Shown: positions 52,019-62,429, counted from the stretch's first letter. The stretch is 64,000 bases of DNA from a bacterium A37T11 (GCA_900109895.1 FOBR01000020.1:50657-114656); one strand, 5' to 3'. Translations and numbers: made by a program. Notes: generated by a model from the letters alone, not told the origin.

Positions 52019-53053
52019 TTAAGGCACTTCTACCGCGTTTAAGATTCCAGTGATGATCGTTTCTGTATTTACGTTTTCGGCTTCCGCTTCATAGGTTAGC
52101 CCTATACGATGCCTTAAAACATCATGGCATACAGCCCGCACATCCTCAGGAATTACATATCCCCGTCGCTTAATAAAGGCATAGGCTTTTGAAGCTAATG
52201 CCAGGCTAATGCTTGCCCGCGGTGAAGCCCCGTAACTAATAAGGTCTTTATATTCCTTTAAATTATGCTGATCAGGAAAGCGTGTAGAAAAAATGATATC
52301 AATAATATAGCGTTCAATCTTTTCATCCATGTAAACTTCCCGCAAAACTTTCCGTGCCCGCACAATATCTTCTGGTGTCAGTATCTTAGCAGGGGTTGCC
52401 ATCCCTTTTGGATCTATATTGGAGCGCATGATCCTGATCTCCTCTTCCTTCTTTGGATAGCCAATCACCACCTTTAGCATAAAACGATCCACCTGTGCTT
52501 CCGGCAAGGAATAGGTACCTTCCTGCTCAATTGGGTTTTGCGTGGCGAGAACCAAGAAAGGCGAAGGTAGTGGAAATGTGTGGTCGCCTATAGTCACCTG
52601 GCGCTCCTGCATGGCTTCAAGCAAGGCACTCTGCACCTTGGCCGGGGCCCGGTTAATCTCGTCAGCAAGAATAAAATTGGAAAATAACGGCCCCTTCCTG
52701 ACAATAAATTCCTCTTTTTTCTGATTGTAAATCATAGTTCCGAGCAAATCGGCTGGCAAGAGGTCGGGCGTGAACTGGATGCGACTAAAACCTGCATCGA
52801 TCGCCTTCGCCAGGGTATTTATGGCCAACGTCTTTGCTAATCCAGGCACCCCTTCAAGCAAGATATGCCCATCGGCAAGCATCCCAATCAAAAGCCGTTC
52901 TACCATGTACCGCTGCCCTACGATCACTTTGTCCATCTCCATGAACAGGAGGTCGATAAATGCACTCTCCTTCTCTATCCGCTCATTGAGAGCTCGGATA
53001 TCGGTACCAATTGTGCTCGTACTGCTAACGCTTGAATTGAATTCTTCTTCCAT
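52019..53053 (-). CDS. moxR: MoxR family AAA ATPase
   Basis: A 344-residue AAA ATPase (AAA_3 type): Walker A GVPGLAKTLAINT near residue 68, Walker B and sensor regions FILADEINRAPAKVQSALLEAMQE and LVLATQNPIEQEGTYSLPEA, and the C-terminal lid (YGASPRASISLALASKAYAF). MoxR proteins are chaperone-like ATPases that act with vWA proteins; here it heads an eight-gene operon moxR-DUF58-DUF4381-like-batA-batB-batC-batD-batE. A TAAGTTTG element (complement of 53078-53085) about 25 bp upstream is a plausible promoter -7. Confidence 0.95.
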   Translation of the reverse strand: MEEEFNSSVSSTSTIGTDIRALNERIEKESAFIDLLFMEMDKVIVGQRYMVERLLIGMLADGHILLEGVPGLAKTLAINTLAKAIDAGFSRIQFTPDLLPADLLGTMIYNQKKEEFIVRKGPLFSNFILADEINRAPAKVQSALLEAMQERQVTIGDHTFPLPSPFLVLATQNPIEQEGTYSLPEAQVDRFMLKVVIGYPKKEEEIRIMRSNIDPKGMATPAKILTPEDIVRARKVLREVYMDEKIERYIIDIIFSTRFPDQHNLKEYKDLISYGASPRASISLALASKAYAFIKRRGYVIPEDVRAVCHDVLRHRIGLTYEAEAENVNTETIITGILNAVEVP

Positions 53054-53270
53054 TTAGATCGAAATTTTAAAGCAGCCCAAACTTAGAGATTCAGCAGACG
53101 CTATGCAAGTCTCGGGCGTAAAATGAGTGTTAAAATATGTTAAAACCATATTTTTCAAACTTCTTTATTAAAATTAACCGCTCCATTGGGATTATAAATG
53201 ACTAGAAATAGCTATATACTAACTGTGTAATACCAATTATTTTTGCATTCAAGAAATTTAAATCCCATTC

Positions 53271-54026
53271 ATGAAAAAGTTTATTACATTATGTTTACTT
53301 ATTCCATTTGCAGGAAGTGTATTTTGCCAAATAACGAAAAACGGATCAAATTCCCAAGGTTATATAAGAGTAGGTATTAACCATCTGGGCGATAAACTTA
53401 ACGAAACACTTTCTCCGGAAGACAATGCACTCAATGGACAATTTGGTGCAAAAACGGGTTATACATTAGAGTTTGGGCACCAGTTTTATTTACACAAAAA
53501 CAGTCTGCTGCCTATTTTTCCTACTAAAATAGGCTTAGACTGGACTTATCTTTCTTTAAATTATAGTCCATTGGATTGGGATTCTTATCATAAAAGCCGG
53601 ACTGGAAATTTGGAACAGGGCGATGACGAAAGTTACACGTATCATGCCGGAACGATTTCCACCAGGTTGGGACCCGTCATTTCCATAAACCCAATTGAAA
53701 AATTGGTCCTCGATATACGCGTCCAGTTAGATTTAAGCTATTATTTTAATACCATAGAATATGAAGAATACAATGATGAATCCGATACAAATACCAAATT
53801 CTCATTCGTTCCGGATGAAGATGATGATGAAAGTCATGGCATCCTGAGTAAAGGTACATTGGGATTACGTTCAAATTTTGGCATCACACTGAGGCGGAAA
53901 GCCTGGGGTCTCTCAGCTGATTGGACTTCAGGTAAACTAAATGCCAAATATGCCATAAATGACGAATTTGGCAAAGGAAAAGTCAGAACTAATTTGGTAA
54001 GCTTTAAGTTGAGCGTTACTTTGTAA
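53271..54026 (+). CDS. Outer-membrane beta-barrel protein, unknown function
   Basis: A 251-residue exported protein: signal peptide (FITLCLLIPFAGSVFCQ) followed by alternating strands typical of a small barrel (SQGYIRVGINHLGDKL; GYTLEFGHQFYLHKN; GIDWTYLSLNYSPL-type repeats; VLDIRVQLDLSYYFN) and a C-terminal strand VRTNLVSFKLSVTL. It has an acidic loop (PDEDDDESHG). No ligand can be inferred. It stands alone between two minus-strand genes; TATTTTTG at 53238-53245 is a fair -7 candidate. Confidence 0.7.
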   Translation: MKKFITLCLLIPFAGSVFCQITKNGSNSQGYIRVGINHLGDKLNETLSPEDNALNGQFGAKTGYTLEFGHQFYLHKNSLLPIFPTKIGLDWTYLSLNYSPLDWDSYHKSRTGNLEQGDDESYTYHAGTISTRLGPVISINPIEKLVLDIRVQLDLSYYFNTIEYEEYNDESDTNTKFSFVPDEDDDESHGILSKGTLGLRSNFGITLRRKAWGLSADWTSGKLNAKYAINDEFGKGKVRTNLVSFKLSVTL

Positions 54027-54070
54027 ACTAATAACAACAACAAAATGAGGTATTTGAACATAATTTAACT

Positions 54071-56032
54071 TTATATTTCAAATACCTTTAAGTAAATTCG
54101 GAAGTTATACGTCTTCACTTTATCATGGAACTTAGCAGTCAGCAGCACACGCCAAATATCTTGGTGAGCCCATGACGACTTCAATAATTGATCTTCAGGG
54201 GCGGTTAATGCTATCTTCTCTTTCGTTACATCCCACAACGCTGGGTCATAAACTAGCACTATCGGATGCTGTCCGGTAATTCCGAAGCCTATTTTGCCGG
54301 GTTTTGAAATATCCAAACTGCTTACCGTCATAAAAGTTTGGGTAAGGCTGCTAAGAGGAGTGTCCATAGTATACTGATCGCTGATCAGCACTTCTCCCTT
54401 CTTATCCATTTCCACACGGCGTTGCCAAGACTTAACACCTGCCTCTGGCGGATATGCCCCTGCAATATCCATCCGAAGCACAGACTGCTTTTTGGTAAGC
54501 TCATAGCTCACATCACGAGCGGAAAATTTAGTGCCTGCCCCTTGCTCTTTTCCGTTAATAACCGGCAAATTGTGATATGCCGATGTATTATACCAAATGT
54601 TATACCGGTCTTTTGAAAAGGTTTTGGCTGTATATGTGCCTGAACCCACATCAATGATCACTGGCTGTCCTTGCGCGTATACCGTAAAATCGCCTACATC
54701 GTTGTGGTTGTGGCTTTCGCCATTATTTCCGCCATGTGCCGATACAAATAACCCATTTTCAGCACGAGAGGCCATCAGTTGTACATCTTTGTACCATAAA
54801 TCCGGCGCATATTGTTCCTGGGCCGGGTAGGCACTGCACTCTTTAACCGCGAGAAGGTTATAGAGATAGCGCGAGCGAAAAAATCGTTGTGTACCTTCAT
54901 CTTCTTTTCCCAATTGATAAAATACCCAACTACCAAAGTTGGCCAACTCCGGATTTTGAATCGCCTTTCCAAAACGATAAACCATTAACCCATCAGGCAC
55001 AAGTGTGGCATGGGCATCGGCTACGTTGATAAAATAGTTACCTGCAATATGCGTTTCATAAATATAACTAGCCATTCTTTTTACAAACGGCTCCTGATAA
55101 ATTGATATCTTGCCGCGGGTGGCATCAGAAAGTAGGTTGATTGCATCATACACACAACCTCCGGCCGCATTCCAATATCCCGGACCTTCATCACTGGCTC
55201 CGTCATCTCCCAAACCATCCAGGTATTGATCCACTATACGCATAGCCCTATACACACCTTCTGTCCGCTTTTGGGTATCCTTTTCGATAAGCAGTAACAT
55301 AGCCAGATAATTTGAGGCGATCCATGGCGCCCAATTGTTTAACTTAGCTTCTGGGTTGCCACCCCCCATCCATCCATATTTGGCCGTGGTCATAGGAGTC
55401 AGAATGCGTCGTTCAATTTCATAGCTGATGCGCGGGCGCACCTGCTTGGACACCTTTTCGAGTTGCGGTCCCACCAAGTAATCAGTCCAGGCCAACAAAG
55501 AACCCGTCTCCGCTGCAAATAGATCAACAATAGGGTCCTTTACGTCCGGAAGGCCGCTGCCAGATTTTTGAATACCCACATGCGCGCTAATACCCCAAAA
55601 GCTTTCCTCGCAAATAGACCATATACCGTTGACTATCTGATCGGCAAACCTACCTTTTCCTTCCACAGCTTCGGCCATAACCAAATCCTGCAACCAGCTG
55701 CGTTTTTCAAAAGATAATTGCTCATAGCGGGTCCGGTTCCCATTCCTTACAAAATCAAGCATAACCGTAGCCGGGATATCATTGAACACCTGTTTTAACG
55801 CTGCATCGCCTTTACTTAACAACTTAGCAGCCAAGGTATCGGGCAAAATGCCTTGCCATTGACCCGGGTTTTGGGGAAACGGTTTAAAATCTTCTCTGGA
55901 AACCAGGGACAAAGCCACTTCCTGGGGCGTAAATTTTTGCAAAAGATGCCGGTGAGAAATTTGCCCGATTACGGCCAGCGGGAGGCAGATTGCCATTAGC
56001 GAAACTGCCTTGAAGTATCTGTTCATGCTCAT
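54071..56032 (-). CDS. Heparinase II/III-like polysaccharide lyase, exported
   Basis: A 653-residue secreted protein with a signal peptide (AVSLMAICLPLAVIGQ). The N-terminal two thirds form an alpha toroid (MVAEAVEGKGRF-type helices; GPGYWNAAGGCVYDAINLL); the C-terminal part carries the heparinase II/III region with HGGNNGESHNHNDVGDFTVY near residue 435, containing the asparagine and histidines used for catalysis in this fold, and FSKDRYNIWYNTSAYHNLPV. Substrate unknown (alginate, glycosaminoglycan or another acidic polysaccharide). Length is normal for the family. Not part of a visible polysaccharide-utilisation locus. Confidence 0.85.
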   Translation of the reverse strand: MSMNRYFKAVSLMAICLPLAVIGQISHRHLLQKFTPQEVALSLVSREDFKPFPQNPGQWQGILPDTLAAKLLSKGDAALKQVFNDIPATVMLDFVRNGNRTRYEQLSFEKRSWLQDLVMAEAVEGKGRFADQIVNGIWSICEESFWGISAHVGIQKSGSGLPDVKDPIVDLFAAETGSLLAWTDYLVGPQLEKVSKQVRPRISYEIERRILTPMTTAKYGWMGGGNPEAKLNNWAPWIASNYLAMLLLIEKDTQKRTEGVYRAMRIVDQYLDGLGDDGASDEGPGYWNAAGGCVYDAINLLSDATRGKISIYQEPFVKRMASYIYETHIAGNYFINVADAHATLVPDGLMVYRFGKAIQNPELANFGSWVFYQLGKEDEGTQRFFRSRYLYNLLAVKECSAYPAQEQYAPDLWYKDVQLMASRAENGLFVSAHGGNNGESHNHNDVGDFTVYAQGQPVIIDVGSGTYTAKTFSKDRYNIWYNTSAYHNLPVINGKEQGAGTKFSARDVSYELTKKQSVLRMDIAGAYPPEAGVKSWQRRVEMDKKGEVLISDQYTMDTPLSSLTQTFMTVSSLDISKPGKIGFGITGQHPIVLVYDPALWDVTKEKIALTAPEDQLLKSSWAHQDIWRVLLTAKFHDKVKTYNFRIYLKVFEI

Positions 56033-56293
56033 TATTGGTTAAGACACGCAATATAGCAAATACTTATCTATTGTGCAATGCTTTGCACAGCCAACTGTAT
56101 TAAAGGTGATTGTTCCTGTCTTCCACGCGCGTATCAATAGAGGCTGTTTTAGCACTCAATTTATTCTGCGTACATGGCTGCCATTTAATCATCCAAACTA
56201 CCATTTCACGCGATAGAACGAATCCTTGGCTCATTACCGTAAAACATATGCATGGACGTCGGTACTTTTGTTTCAATCATTATTATAAACAAA

Positions 56294-57259
56294 ATGAAAA
56301 CTATGAAATATCCCATCTACACACTAGCTGGCTTTTTAACCATAGGCTTGCTGGCCTTCTTCCAATCATGCAAAAAAAGCAACTCAAGCCCTAATGAAGT
56401 GGATCCAGCCTCTACTGAATATGCCTTGGAGGCCGTCAAAGTCATCACTACCACTAACTCGCCAGGGCTACAACAGAATAGCAACTACCACTTTGGTTTC
56501 CGTGACAACACCGTTTATTTTGGCAACGGGAATTTCTTCAAAAAATACGACATAGCCAAAAACACCTTTACAGATCTTAAAGTAAACACCAACCTTAATT
56601 TTGCTGGTTACGGCTCCAGAATTATAAATGCTACTGGCGGATTATACTATCTGGGGTCAACCGCCATTCAGTACCGCATGGGTGGCATGATCATCTATCT
56701 CAACCCTTGGGCCGAAATAACTTATCCCGACGATGTAAAAGATGGCGAACGGGCTATTGTAGCCTACGGTGACAAAATTTACGCTGCCGGTGGAAGAGAC
56801 CATCCCAAAAGCTTTTCAGTGTATGACACCCAAACCAAGACTTGGGCCAAACTTCCTACTATCCCCTATGACTTAAAGACAGGAGACGGCATTGCCTGGA
56901 ATAAAAAGATCTTTTTCTTTGCCGGCGAACAATCAAATCAGGGGGTTATTTACGATACCGAAAATCTCACCATTGAATCTTTTACCATACCCTTTTCGAA
57001 CACCCTTTTTACATCCAATGATCACCAGGTCGTTAGTTTTAAAGATCGTATCATCGTTGGTGACCGAGGCGGGCAATTTCATATCTATAATCCTGCAACA
57101 GGAAAATGGTATGCAAAAGAATTCAAAATTGAAAAATTCAGAGATTTTAATGGTTTTCATTTGTTTGCTGCAGAAAACGGTTCGCTGTATTTCACCGGGG
57201 TGGAAAACAGCAATTTTTCTTTATATGAACTCAAACTTACCCTTCCGGAGAAAGAGTGA
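56294..57259 (+). CDS. Lipoprotein with kelch-like repeats
   Basis: About 321 residues from the ATG at 56294. Signal peptide and lipobox (IGLLAFFQSC, then KKSNSSPNE). The mature part has repeated units of the kelch type with glycines before strands (AYGDKIYAAGGRDHPKSFSVY; DTQTKTWAKLPTIPYDL; WNKKIFFFAGEQSNQGVIY). It likely forms a beta-propeller at the cell envelope; no ligand is known. An upstream in-frame ATG is rejected because the signal peptide starts at 56294. Confidence 0.75.
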   Translation: MKTMKYPIYTLAGFLTIGLLAFFQSCKKSNSSPNEVDPASTEYALEAVKVITTTNSPGLQQNSNYHFGFRDNTVYFGNGNFFKKYDIAKNTFTDLKVNTNLNFAGYGSRIINATGGLYYLGSTAIQYRMGGMIIYLNPWAEITYPDDVKDGERAIVAYGDKIYAAGGRDHPKSFSVYDTQTKTWAKLPTIPYDLKTGDGIAWNKKIFFFAGEQSNQGVIYDTENLTIESFTIPFSNTLFTSNDHQVVSFKDRIIVGDRGGQFHIYNPATGKWYAKEFKIEKFRDFNGFHLFAAENGSLYFTGVENSNFSLYELKLTLPEKE

Positions 57260-57276
57260 TCCCATATTTTTCGTTC

Positions 57277-58512
57277 TCAAAGCTTTACAAACTCCACCCT
57301 GCGGTTGGCGGCTTTGCCAGTACTGGTTTTATTATCTGCAATGGGCTGGCTGGCACCTTTGCCCACCGTGGTTAGGCGGCTTCCATCAATAGCAAACTCC
57401 TTTGCCAAAAAATCCTTTATTGCCGCAGCACGTTTTTCGGATAGTACTAAATTGGCATCCGCATTGCCGTCAGCATCCGTGTGGCCGATGATCGAGATCT
57501 TCAAATCGCCATGCTCCTTTAGTATGGTAGCTATCTCCTTAATTACAGCATACGATTGGGGCTTAATTTCTGCAGAATTCACATCAAACAATATACCCGT
57601 GGTTACTAGCTTACCCTCACTAATCAGTTTAGACCGGTTATCCCGAAAGCCAGTAGCCACTTTTAAGTTACTGATCAGGTAGCGGTAGCTTCCCTCCCCA
57701 AACCCACCCGTGTTTTCAGTCTTGAAATATAATTGGTTTATGGGGACATGCACATTGACCGCCTTGGGCACATCAATCACTTTGACCTCATTGATCCACA
57801 TGCGCAAACGTGTATTTTGCACAGAAATGGCATAATGCGCTACTTTTCTAAGTGTACCGGCGAAAAATTCCAGCCGTTTGCTTTCACTGTTAAATGTCTC
57901 CCTTCCTTCCTCAAAACTCTTCAGGGTGAAGACCGACGGGATATTTTCTTTGGGCTCAATCTTAAATTCAAATGCATTATTAACATGGGGTTCTTTCAAA
58001 AATACATTGTTGGTAGCTTCTAGTTTACCACTGCCAAGCGCGCCATAATAAATAGGTGGCAAATAATACCCGCTTTTGGAAGTTACGTCCAGTAACACAT
58101 CAAATTCAACACTATAATTCTTTCCAAACGTATTATTTTGAATCCCAGCCAGAAATATGCCCTGGTTCAGCTGCAACCATTTACCAGCAGGACTTGTAGA
58201 TTCAACGACCACACCATTACTGCTTGAATTCCAGCCAGCAGGCAGTTCACCTACATTGTCCAGCACAAAATCTGTGGCATACAGTATACTGTCGCCGGGA
58301 ACAAAATCATACTTCGTATAAACACCCGTGCTCGCTGTCTGATTTCCATTCATTCTATCTTCAATAGCCTTTCCCGCACTTTTTTTTATGGCCTTATCAA
58401 TACCATCTCCAATAACGTTGGCCGTAGACTGTACCGCTCTGTCCTTAACTATTTTAAACAACTGTGCCTTGCACGGAAGGCAAAAAAAGAGTGAAATGAT
58501 TAAATTTTTCAT
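57277..58512 (-). CDS. OmpA family protein with an N-terminal laminin/lectin-like domain
   Basis: About 411 residues from the ATG at 58512: a signal peptide (LIISLFFCLPCKAQ), a helical region (DKAIKKSAGKAIEDRMNG), a beta-sandwich region of about 200 residues (SVEFDVLLDVTSKSGYYLPP; TRLRMWINEVKVIDVPK) and a C-terminal OmpA peptidoglycan-binding domain (LFDVNSAEIKPQSYAVIKEI; ISIIGHTDADGNADANLVLS; RLTTVGKGASQPIADN). This combination is common in Bacteroidota and is thought to link the outer membrane to peptidoglycan. Regular length. It is convergent with the kelch-like gene. Confidence 0.85.
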   Translation of the reverse strand: MKNLIISLFFCLPCKAQLFKIVKDRAVQSTANVIGDGIDKAIKKSAGKAIEDRMNGNQTASTGVYTKYDFVPGDSILYATDFVLDNVGELPAGWNSSSNGVVVESTSPAGKWLQLNQGIFLAGIQNNTFGKNYSVEFDVLLDVTSKSGYYLPPIYYGALGSGKLEATNNVFLKEPHVNNAFEFKIEPKENIPSVFTLKSFEEGRETFNSESKRLEFFAGTLRKVAHYAISVQNTRLRMWINEVKVIDVPKAVNVHVPINQLYFKTENTGGFGEGSYRYLISNLKVATGFRDNRSKLISEGKLVTTGILFDVNSAEIKPQSYAVIKEIATILKEHGDLKISIIGHTDADGNADANLVLSEKRAAAIKDFLAKEFAIDGSRLTTVGKGASQPIADNKTSTGKAANRRVEFVKL

Positions 58513-58739
58513 GTTTTTATTGTTTAATGAGCTTAATGCCCTAATACAAGCGATAAAAGTAGACCGAAACATTAAACCGCATATTTAATTTCGATGAACA
58601 GCTATTTTTTTGCGATATTGTGCTTGATTTGCCGACGTAGATTATATGGTCCACATATATATTGCTTACATAAGCAGATCGTCTGTTTAGGAGGCAGTTT
58701 ATCGATAAATACTGAAACTACGGTTACTAACTACTTAAT

Positions 58740-59801
58740 TTGCCGATTAAAATTAGAACATTGAAAAAACTCCTTGAAAAATTTATACTTTGGTTAACGC
58801 TTTGCGCCATCCTTGCGGCCATCAATATATTAACTGCCGCCGTTAAGCAAGTGCAAAGACCTCATTATATCGCGGTACACACCATTGATTTTTTATCAAT
58901 GGCCCTTATATCCGTTCCATTTATCTGGTTTTGCTTTTATAACCTCCGTAAACTATCATTTAGAAAAAAACTGATTGTACAGGTACTACTTTGCCCAGTA
59001 TACATCATCTTGTGGCATTTGCTCACCGGATTTAACCTGGTTTTGTTCGGCATTAGCGATAAAATGGACTTCGAAAAGGTCGTTGACCCTGCCAGCCTGC
59101 TACAAGCTATTATATATTACGTACTCGCATTTGGCATACTTAATACTTACCATTTTTTCCTGGAACAGCAAGCATTGCTTAAACGGGAAAAGATATTGCA
59201 AGGCCTGGCCCATGCCAACGAACTAAACGCCTTAAAAGCACAAATACACCCGCATTTTCTATTTAATACCTTAACAACCATCAGTGCATCCGTACCTGCA
59301 CAGCAGGAAGATACCCGGCAGCTCATCGCCTGGCTGGCAGATACGTTCAGATATTCCATAGCGGCATCAAAAAAGGAATGGCTGCCATTAAAAGACGAAC
59401 TTCATTTTATAGAGGCCATCCTCCACCTGGAAGAAAAACGGTTTAAAGAACGGTTAACCTTTGAAATTGTGGTAGACCATGACCTTGATACATTACTGGT
59501 TCCCCCGATGATCATACAACCCTTTATAGAAAATGCCATTAAACATGGCATAGCCCCAAGCATTGCAGGCGGAAAAATCAGTTTGCATATCACAAAAGAA
59601 GAAAACTTCGCAACCATCCGCGTAGCAGATACCGGCATCGGCCTCCAAGCAGACCTGCCTACACTTACGTCTGCTGGCGGTATTGGCATCCAAAATACAC
59701 AAAAAAGGCTCCTGTTAATATATAATCAGCCACTACATATTACACAAAACACCCCATCCGGATTCGTTTTTTCATTTAAAATTCCACTTACCCATGTCTA
59801 A
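58740..59801 (+). CDS. LytS-type sensor histidine kinase
   Basis: A 353-residue membrane histidine kinase with four N-terminal spans (FILWLTLCAILAAINILTAA; FLSMALISVPFIWFCFYNL; IVQVLLCPVYIILWHLL; AIIYYVLAFGILNTYHFFL), the His_kinase motif AQIHPHFLFNTLTT (phospho-acceptor probably His172) and an HATPase with FIENAIKHGI and GGIGIQNTQKRLLLIY. No ATG is available; TTG codons at 58740 or 58761 are the likely starts. The response-regulator gene overlaps its 3' end by 8 bp, so they act as a pair. Confidence 0.9.
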   Translation: MPIKIRTLKKLLEKFILWLTLCAILAAINILTAAVKQVQRPHYIAVHTIDFLSMALISVPFIWFCFYNLRKLSFRKKLIVQVLLCPVYIILWHLLTGFNLVLFGISDKMDFEKVVDPASLLQAIIYYVLAFGILNTYHFFLEQQALLKREKILQGLAHANELNALKAQIHPHFLFNTLTTISASVPAQQEDTRQLIAWLADTFRYSIAASKKEWLPLKDELHFIEAILHLEEKRFKERLTFEIVVDHDLDTLLVPPMIIQPFIENAIKHGIAPSIAGGKISLHITKEENFATIRVADTGIGLQADLPTLTSAGGIGIQNTQKRLLLIYNQPLHITQNTPSGFVFSFKIPLTHV

Positions 59802-60528
59802 AAAATTGGTATTGATCATTGATGATGAGATAAGCTCACGAACGCTAATCAGGGAATACCTGTGCAGTTATCCCGATCTGAAAATAGCAGGCGAATGTCA
59901 AAATGGTCTGGAAGCCGTCAAATACATCAACATGCTAGAGCCTGACCTGATCTTTCTGGATATCCAAATGCCAGGATTAAACGGCTTTCAGGTACTACAG
60001 CAAACCAATTACCTGCCACAAGTAATTTTCACCACAGCTTACGACCAATTTGCAATATCCGCTTTTGAACACGACGCCGTAGATTATTTATTAAAACCAT
60101 ACACCAAAGAACGCTTTGACAAGGCCATCTTTAAAGTACTCAGAAATTTGGAAAGCACAGGTGTCAATAACATAACAGAAAACTTCATCAATCAATATCA
60201 CCTCCCTCTATTGCGGATCCTGGTTCAAAAAGGGCATCGGATGAAGAGTCTGGACACCAACGAAATCATTTACTTTAAGGCAGAAAAAGACTACACCCAG
60301 ATTTTTACCAAGGATGAAAGTTACCTAAGCAGCTTTGGCATAGGGGCTATCGAACAAAAGATAGATCCACAGCTATTTATCCGAGTTAACAGATCATATA
60401 TCGTAAACATCCTGCACATCAACGAACTTTATAAGGACATTGGCAAGACTTTTATACAGCTCACAACGGGCCTTGAAATCGCCATTGGAAGAAAGCATCT
60501 CCCATCATTTAAAAAAATGATATTTTAA
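59794..60528 (+). CDS. LytTR response regulator
   Basis: A 244-residue regulator: receiver domain with acidic pocket (LIIDDEISSRTLI) and phospho-acceptor Asp56 in LIFLDIQMPGLNGF, the switch Lys in YLLKPYTKERF, then a LytTR DNA-binding domain (IIYFKAEKDYTQIFTKDES; FIRVNRSYIVNILHINELY). It partners the overlapping LytS-type kinase. Targets are unknown; the three-gene secreted-protein operon that starts 118 bp downstream is an obvious candidate by position. Confidence 0.92.
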   Translation: MSKKLVLIIDDEISSRTLIREYLCSYPDLKIAGECQNGLEAVKYINMLEPDLIFLDIQMPGLNGFQVLQQTNYLPQVIFTTAYDQFAISAFEHDAVDYLLKPYTKERFDKAIFKVLRNLESTGVNNITENFINQYHLPLLRILVQKGHRMKSLDTNEIIYFKAEKDYTQIFTKDESYLSSFGIGAIEQKIDPQLFIRVNRSYIVNILHINELYKDIGKTFIQLTTGLEIAIGRKHLPSFKKMIF

Positions 60529-60645
60529 CCTACATCCACGTATCTTGCAATTCATCGGCAAATAAGGCCGTTAATCGAAATTTACCTATCGCATCATTCA
60601 GTTGCTGTATTTTAGCGGCTGTATTAAAATTAGGAAATAGATTCG

Positions 60646-61392
60646 ATGAAGGCTCTACCCTATTTATGGATAATATGGTTGCTTATTTGCAACACACAAA
60701 ACACAAAAGGACAGGGCAGTGCTGCCCAGTTAAAAGAACAACCCGGTAAAATTAAGGGCATGGGAGACATACCCGGATTGCCAGAAGGAGAGCTACTAAA
60801 ACTCCCTTCATGGTTAAAAATTGACGGACAAATTACAGGATGTGATGAAGGCGGGCAAGGTGATGAATGTCAGTACGATGGAACCGGTGGGGAGTGGGTA
60901 AGTGTCAAATTTAAATTAAAAAGTACCTATCCTAGAGATACCACGTATACACTACCTGAAGGAACAACACTGGTTAATGGAAATTACATCCCTAATGGGC
61001 TGATCATCATTAGTCAGGGTGATGAATGGCAGCATGGATATATGGTGGAAAGATTTCCAATTACCATTGTCGCCAATCCGGGAGGTACCGGAGGTTCATG
61101 TACCATTAAACTGCTGCTTTATTGTTTAAACAAAGATAAAAAAGGTTCAGATTCCAATACAACTTACGTTTTTGGCCCAGTCATTACTTCACCCCTAATG
61201 AAAGAACTTATGGTTCTTCTAAAACCTAAAAAAATAAAATTCTCGGATTTTGACAACACAGAACCTACCAATTTTTCTTATGGCGATGTCACCCGTGAAA
61301 TCCAGGAAATCATCTATCACATTACCAACGGTAAAGGACTGACGCAGGAAGACCGAAATTATATTAAAAGCATCCCTAATAAAAAAATATAA
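60646..61392 (+). CDS. Exported protein of unknown function (first of a three-gene set)
   Basis: A 248-residue protein with a signal peptide (YLWIIWLLICNTQNTKG). The mature part has a beta-rich domain with paired cysteines (ITGCDEGGQGDECQYDG; GGSCTIKLLLYCLNKDK) and a helical C-terminus (DVTREIQEIIYHITNGKGLT). I do not recognise the family. It is followed within 27 bp by a lipoprotein gene and then by an overlapping third gene, so the three are probably co-transcribed and act together in the envelope. Confidence 0.65.
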   Translation: MKALPYLWIIWLLICNTQNTKGQGSAAQLKEQPGKIKGMGDIPGLPEGELLKLPSWLKIDGQITGCDEGGQGDECQYDGTGGEWVSVKFKLKSTYPRDTTYTLPEGTTLVNGNYIPNGLIIISQGDEWQHGYMVERFPITIVANPGGTGGSCTIKLLLYCLNKDKKGSDSNTTYVFGPVITSPLMKELMVLLKPKKIKFSDFDNTEPTNFSYGDVTREIQEIIYHITNGKGLTQEDRNYIKSIPNKKI

Positions 61393-61418
61393 ATTTATAA
61401 ACTTTGAATTTAACCCCC

Positions 61419-62429
61419 ATGAAAAAACTCTTTTCAATACTTTTATTAGCCACCACATTCCTGCATGCATGCTCCAAACAAGCGGGTCCTGATAACGGAG
61501 GCAATAATAACACTGACGATCCTGACCAAGGAACGGGGCAAACACCCATTCCTTACAATGCTTTGCCCGAAAATTCTATCACGCTTCCTGTTGCCGCAAC
61601 TGAGGATTATGTAAATGTAATGGGAACAGCCAGGCCAGATATACCTGAATTTGCAACGGTTTCAAAAAAGCCTAGTATATTACGTGGATATGTAAAGAAC
61701 CGGTGGGGCCAGCCACTTGAGGGTGCTTATATTGGCGTACGTTCCACTGCCGTTGGTGGCTACTACTCAGAAGCTTCCACCACTACCAACTCCAAAGGCT
61801 ATTATGAAATTAAACCGCCATTTGGTGCCGTAAGTATTTACGCTGCAGGATATGTTTTTGAATATGGAGGTTTGCCCGTGGTCCAGGGATTGTATCCTGC
61901 TGATGGCGTGGTAAATAATTATACCTCTGAAGATGGAAGTGTGGAAAATTTTGTTTTGCTGCCTTTTGGTAAGGGTGACCCAGCGGCCTTAGCAGAAAAA
62001 CCCTGGTATAATAAAAATTACTTCGGCGGGGCTATCCGCATCAGCTATGATGTATATGAAGATATATGGTCGCCCGAGAAAAGCCTGCCCAATAATGCGG
62101 AGATAGAGATCACCTTAGTACCCGACGGTTACTTACTTGACGCAAAAGAACGAACAACATTTGTGATTAGGAAAAAAGTGGGTAACCTTAACTTTAATAT
62201 CAATAACATCCCCGTAGGAAAATATAAAATAACCGCTAAACTTATAAACGGGCAGGCTTTACGACTAAAAGCATCTGATTTTTACCCCAGCGAAACGTAT
62301 GGACTCAAACCAGCCAATGTTTTGCAAACGGGTACAGTACTTTTTATGCCTTACGCATCTGTGGCGCATTCTGGAAAGCCCTATTTAGGTGGATGGCAGG
62401 ATGCCAGCATTAAACTGGAAATGCCATGA
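61419..62429 (+). CDS. Lipoprotein with a carboxypeptidase-regulatory-like domain
   Basis: A 336-residue lipoprotein from the ATG at 61419: lipobox LLLATTFLHAC, a low-complexity linker rich in N, D and G, and a carboxypeptidase-regulatory-like beta-sandwich (LRGYVKNRWGQPLEGAYIGV; TTTNSKGYYEIKPPFGAVSI). A second beta-domain follows (IEITLVPDGYLLDAKER; NINNIPVGKYKITAKL). Such proteins usually act as surface scaffolds or binding proteins. The stop overlaps the start of the next gene (ATGA). Confidence 0.75.
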   Translation: MKKLFSILLLATTFLHACSKQAGPDNGGNNNTDDPDQGTGQTPIPYNALPENSITLPVAATEDYVNVMGTARPDIPEFATVSKKPSILRGYVKNRWGQPLEGAYIGVRSTAVGGYYSEASTTTNSKGYYEIKPPFGAVSIYAAGYVFEYGGLPVVQGLYPADGVVNNYTSEDGSVENFVLLPFGKGDPAALAEKPWYNKNYFGGAIRISYDVYEDIWSPEKSLPNNAEIEITLVPDGYLLDAKERTTFVIRKKVGNLNFNINNIPVGKYKITAKLINGQALRLKASDFYPSETYGLKPANVLQTGTVLFMPYASVAHSGKPYLGGWQDASIKLEMP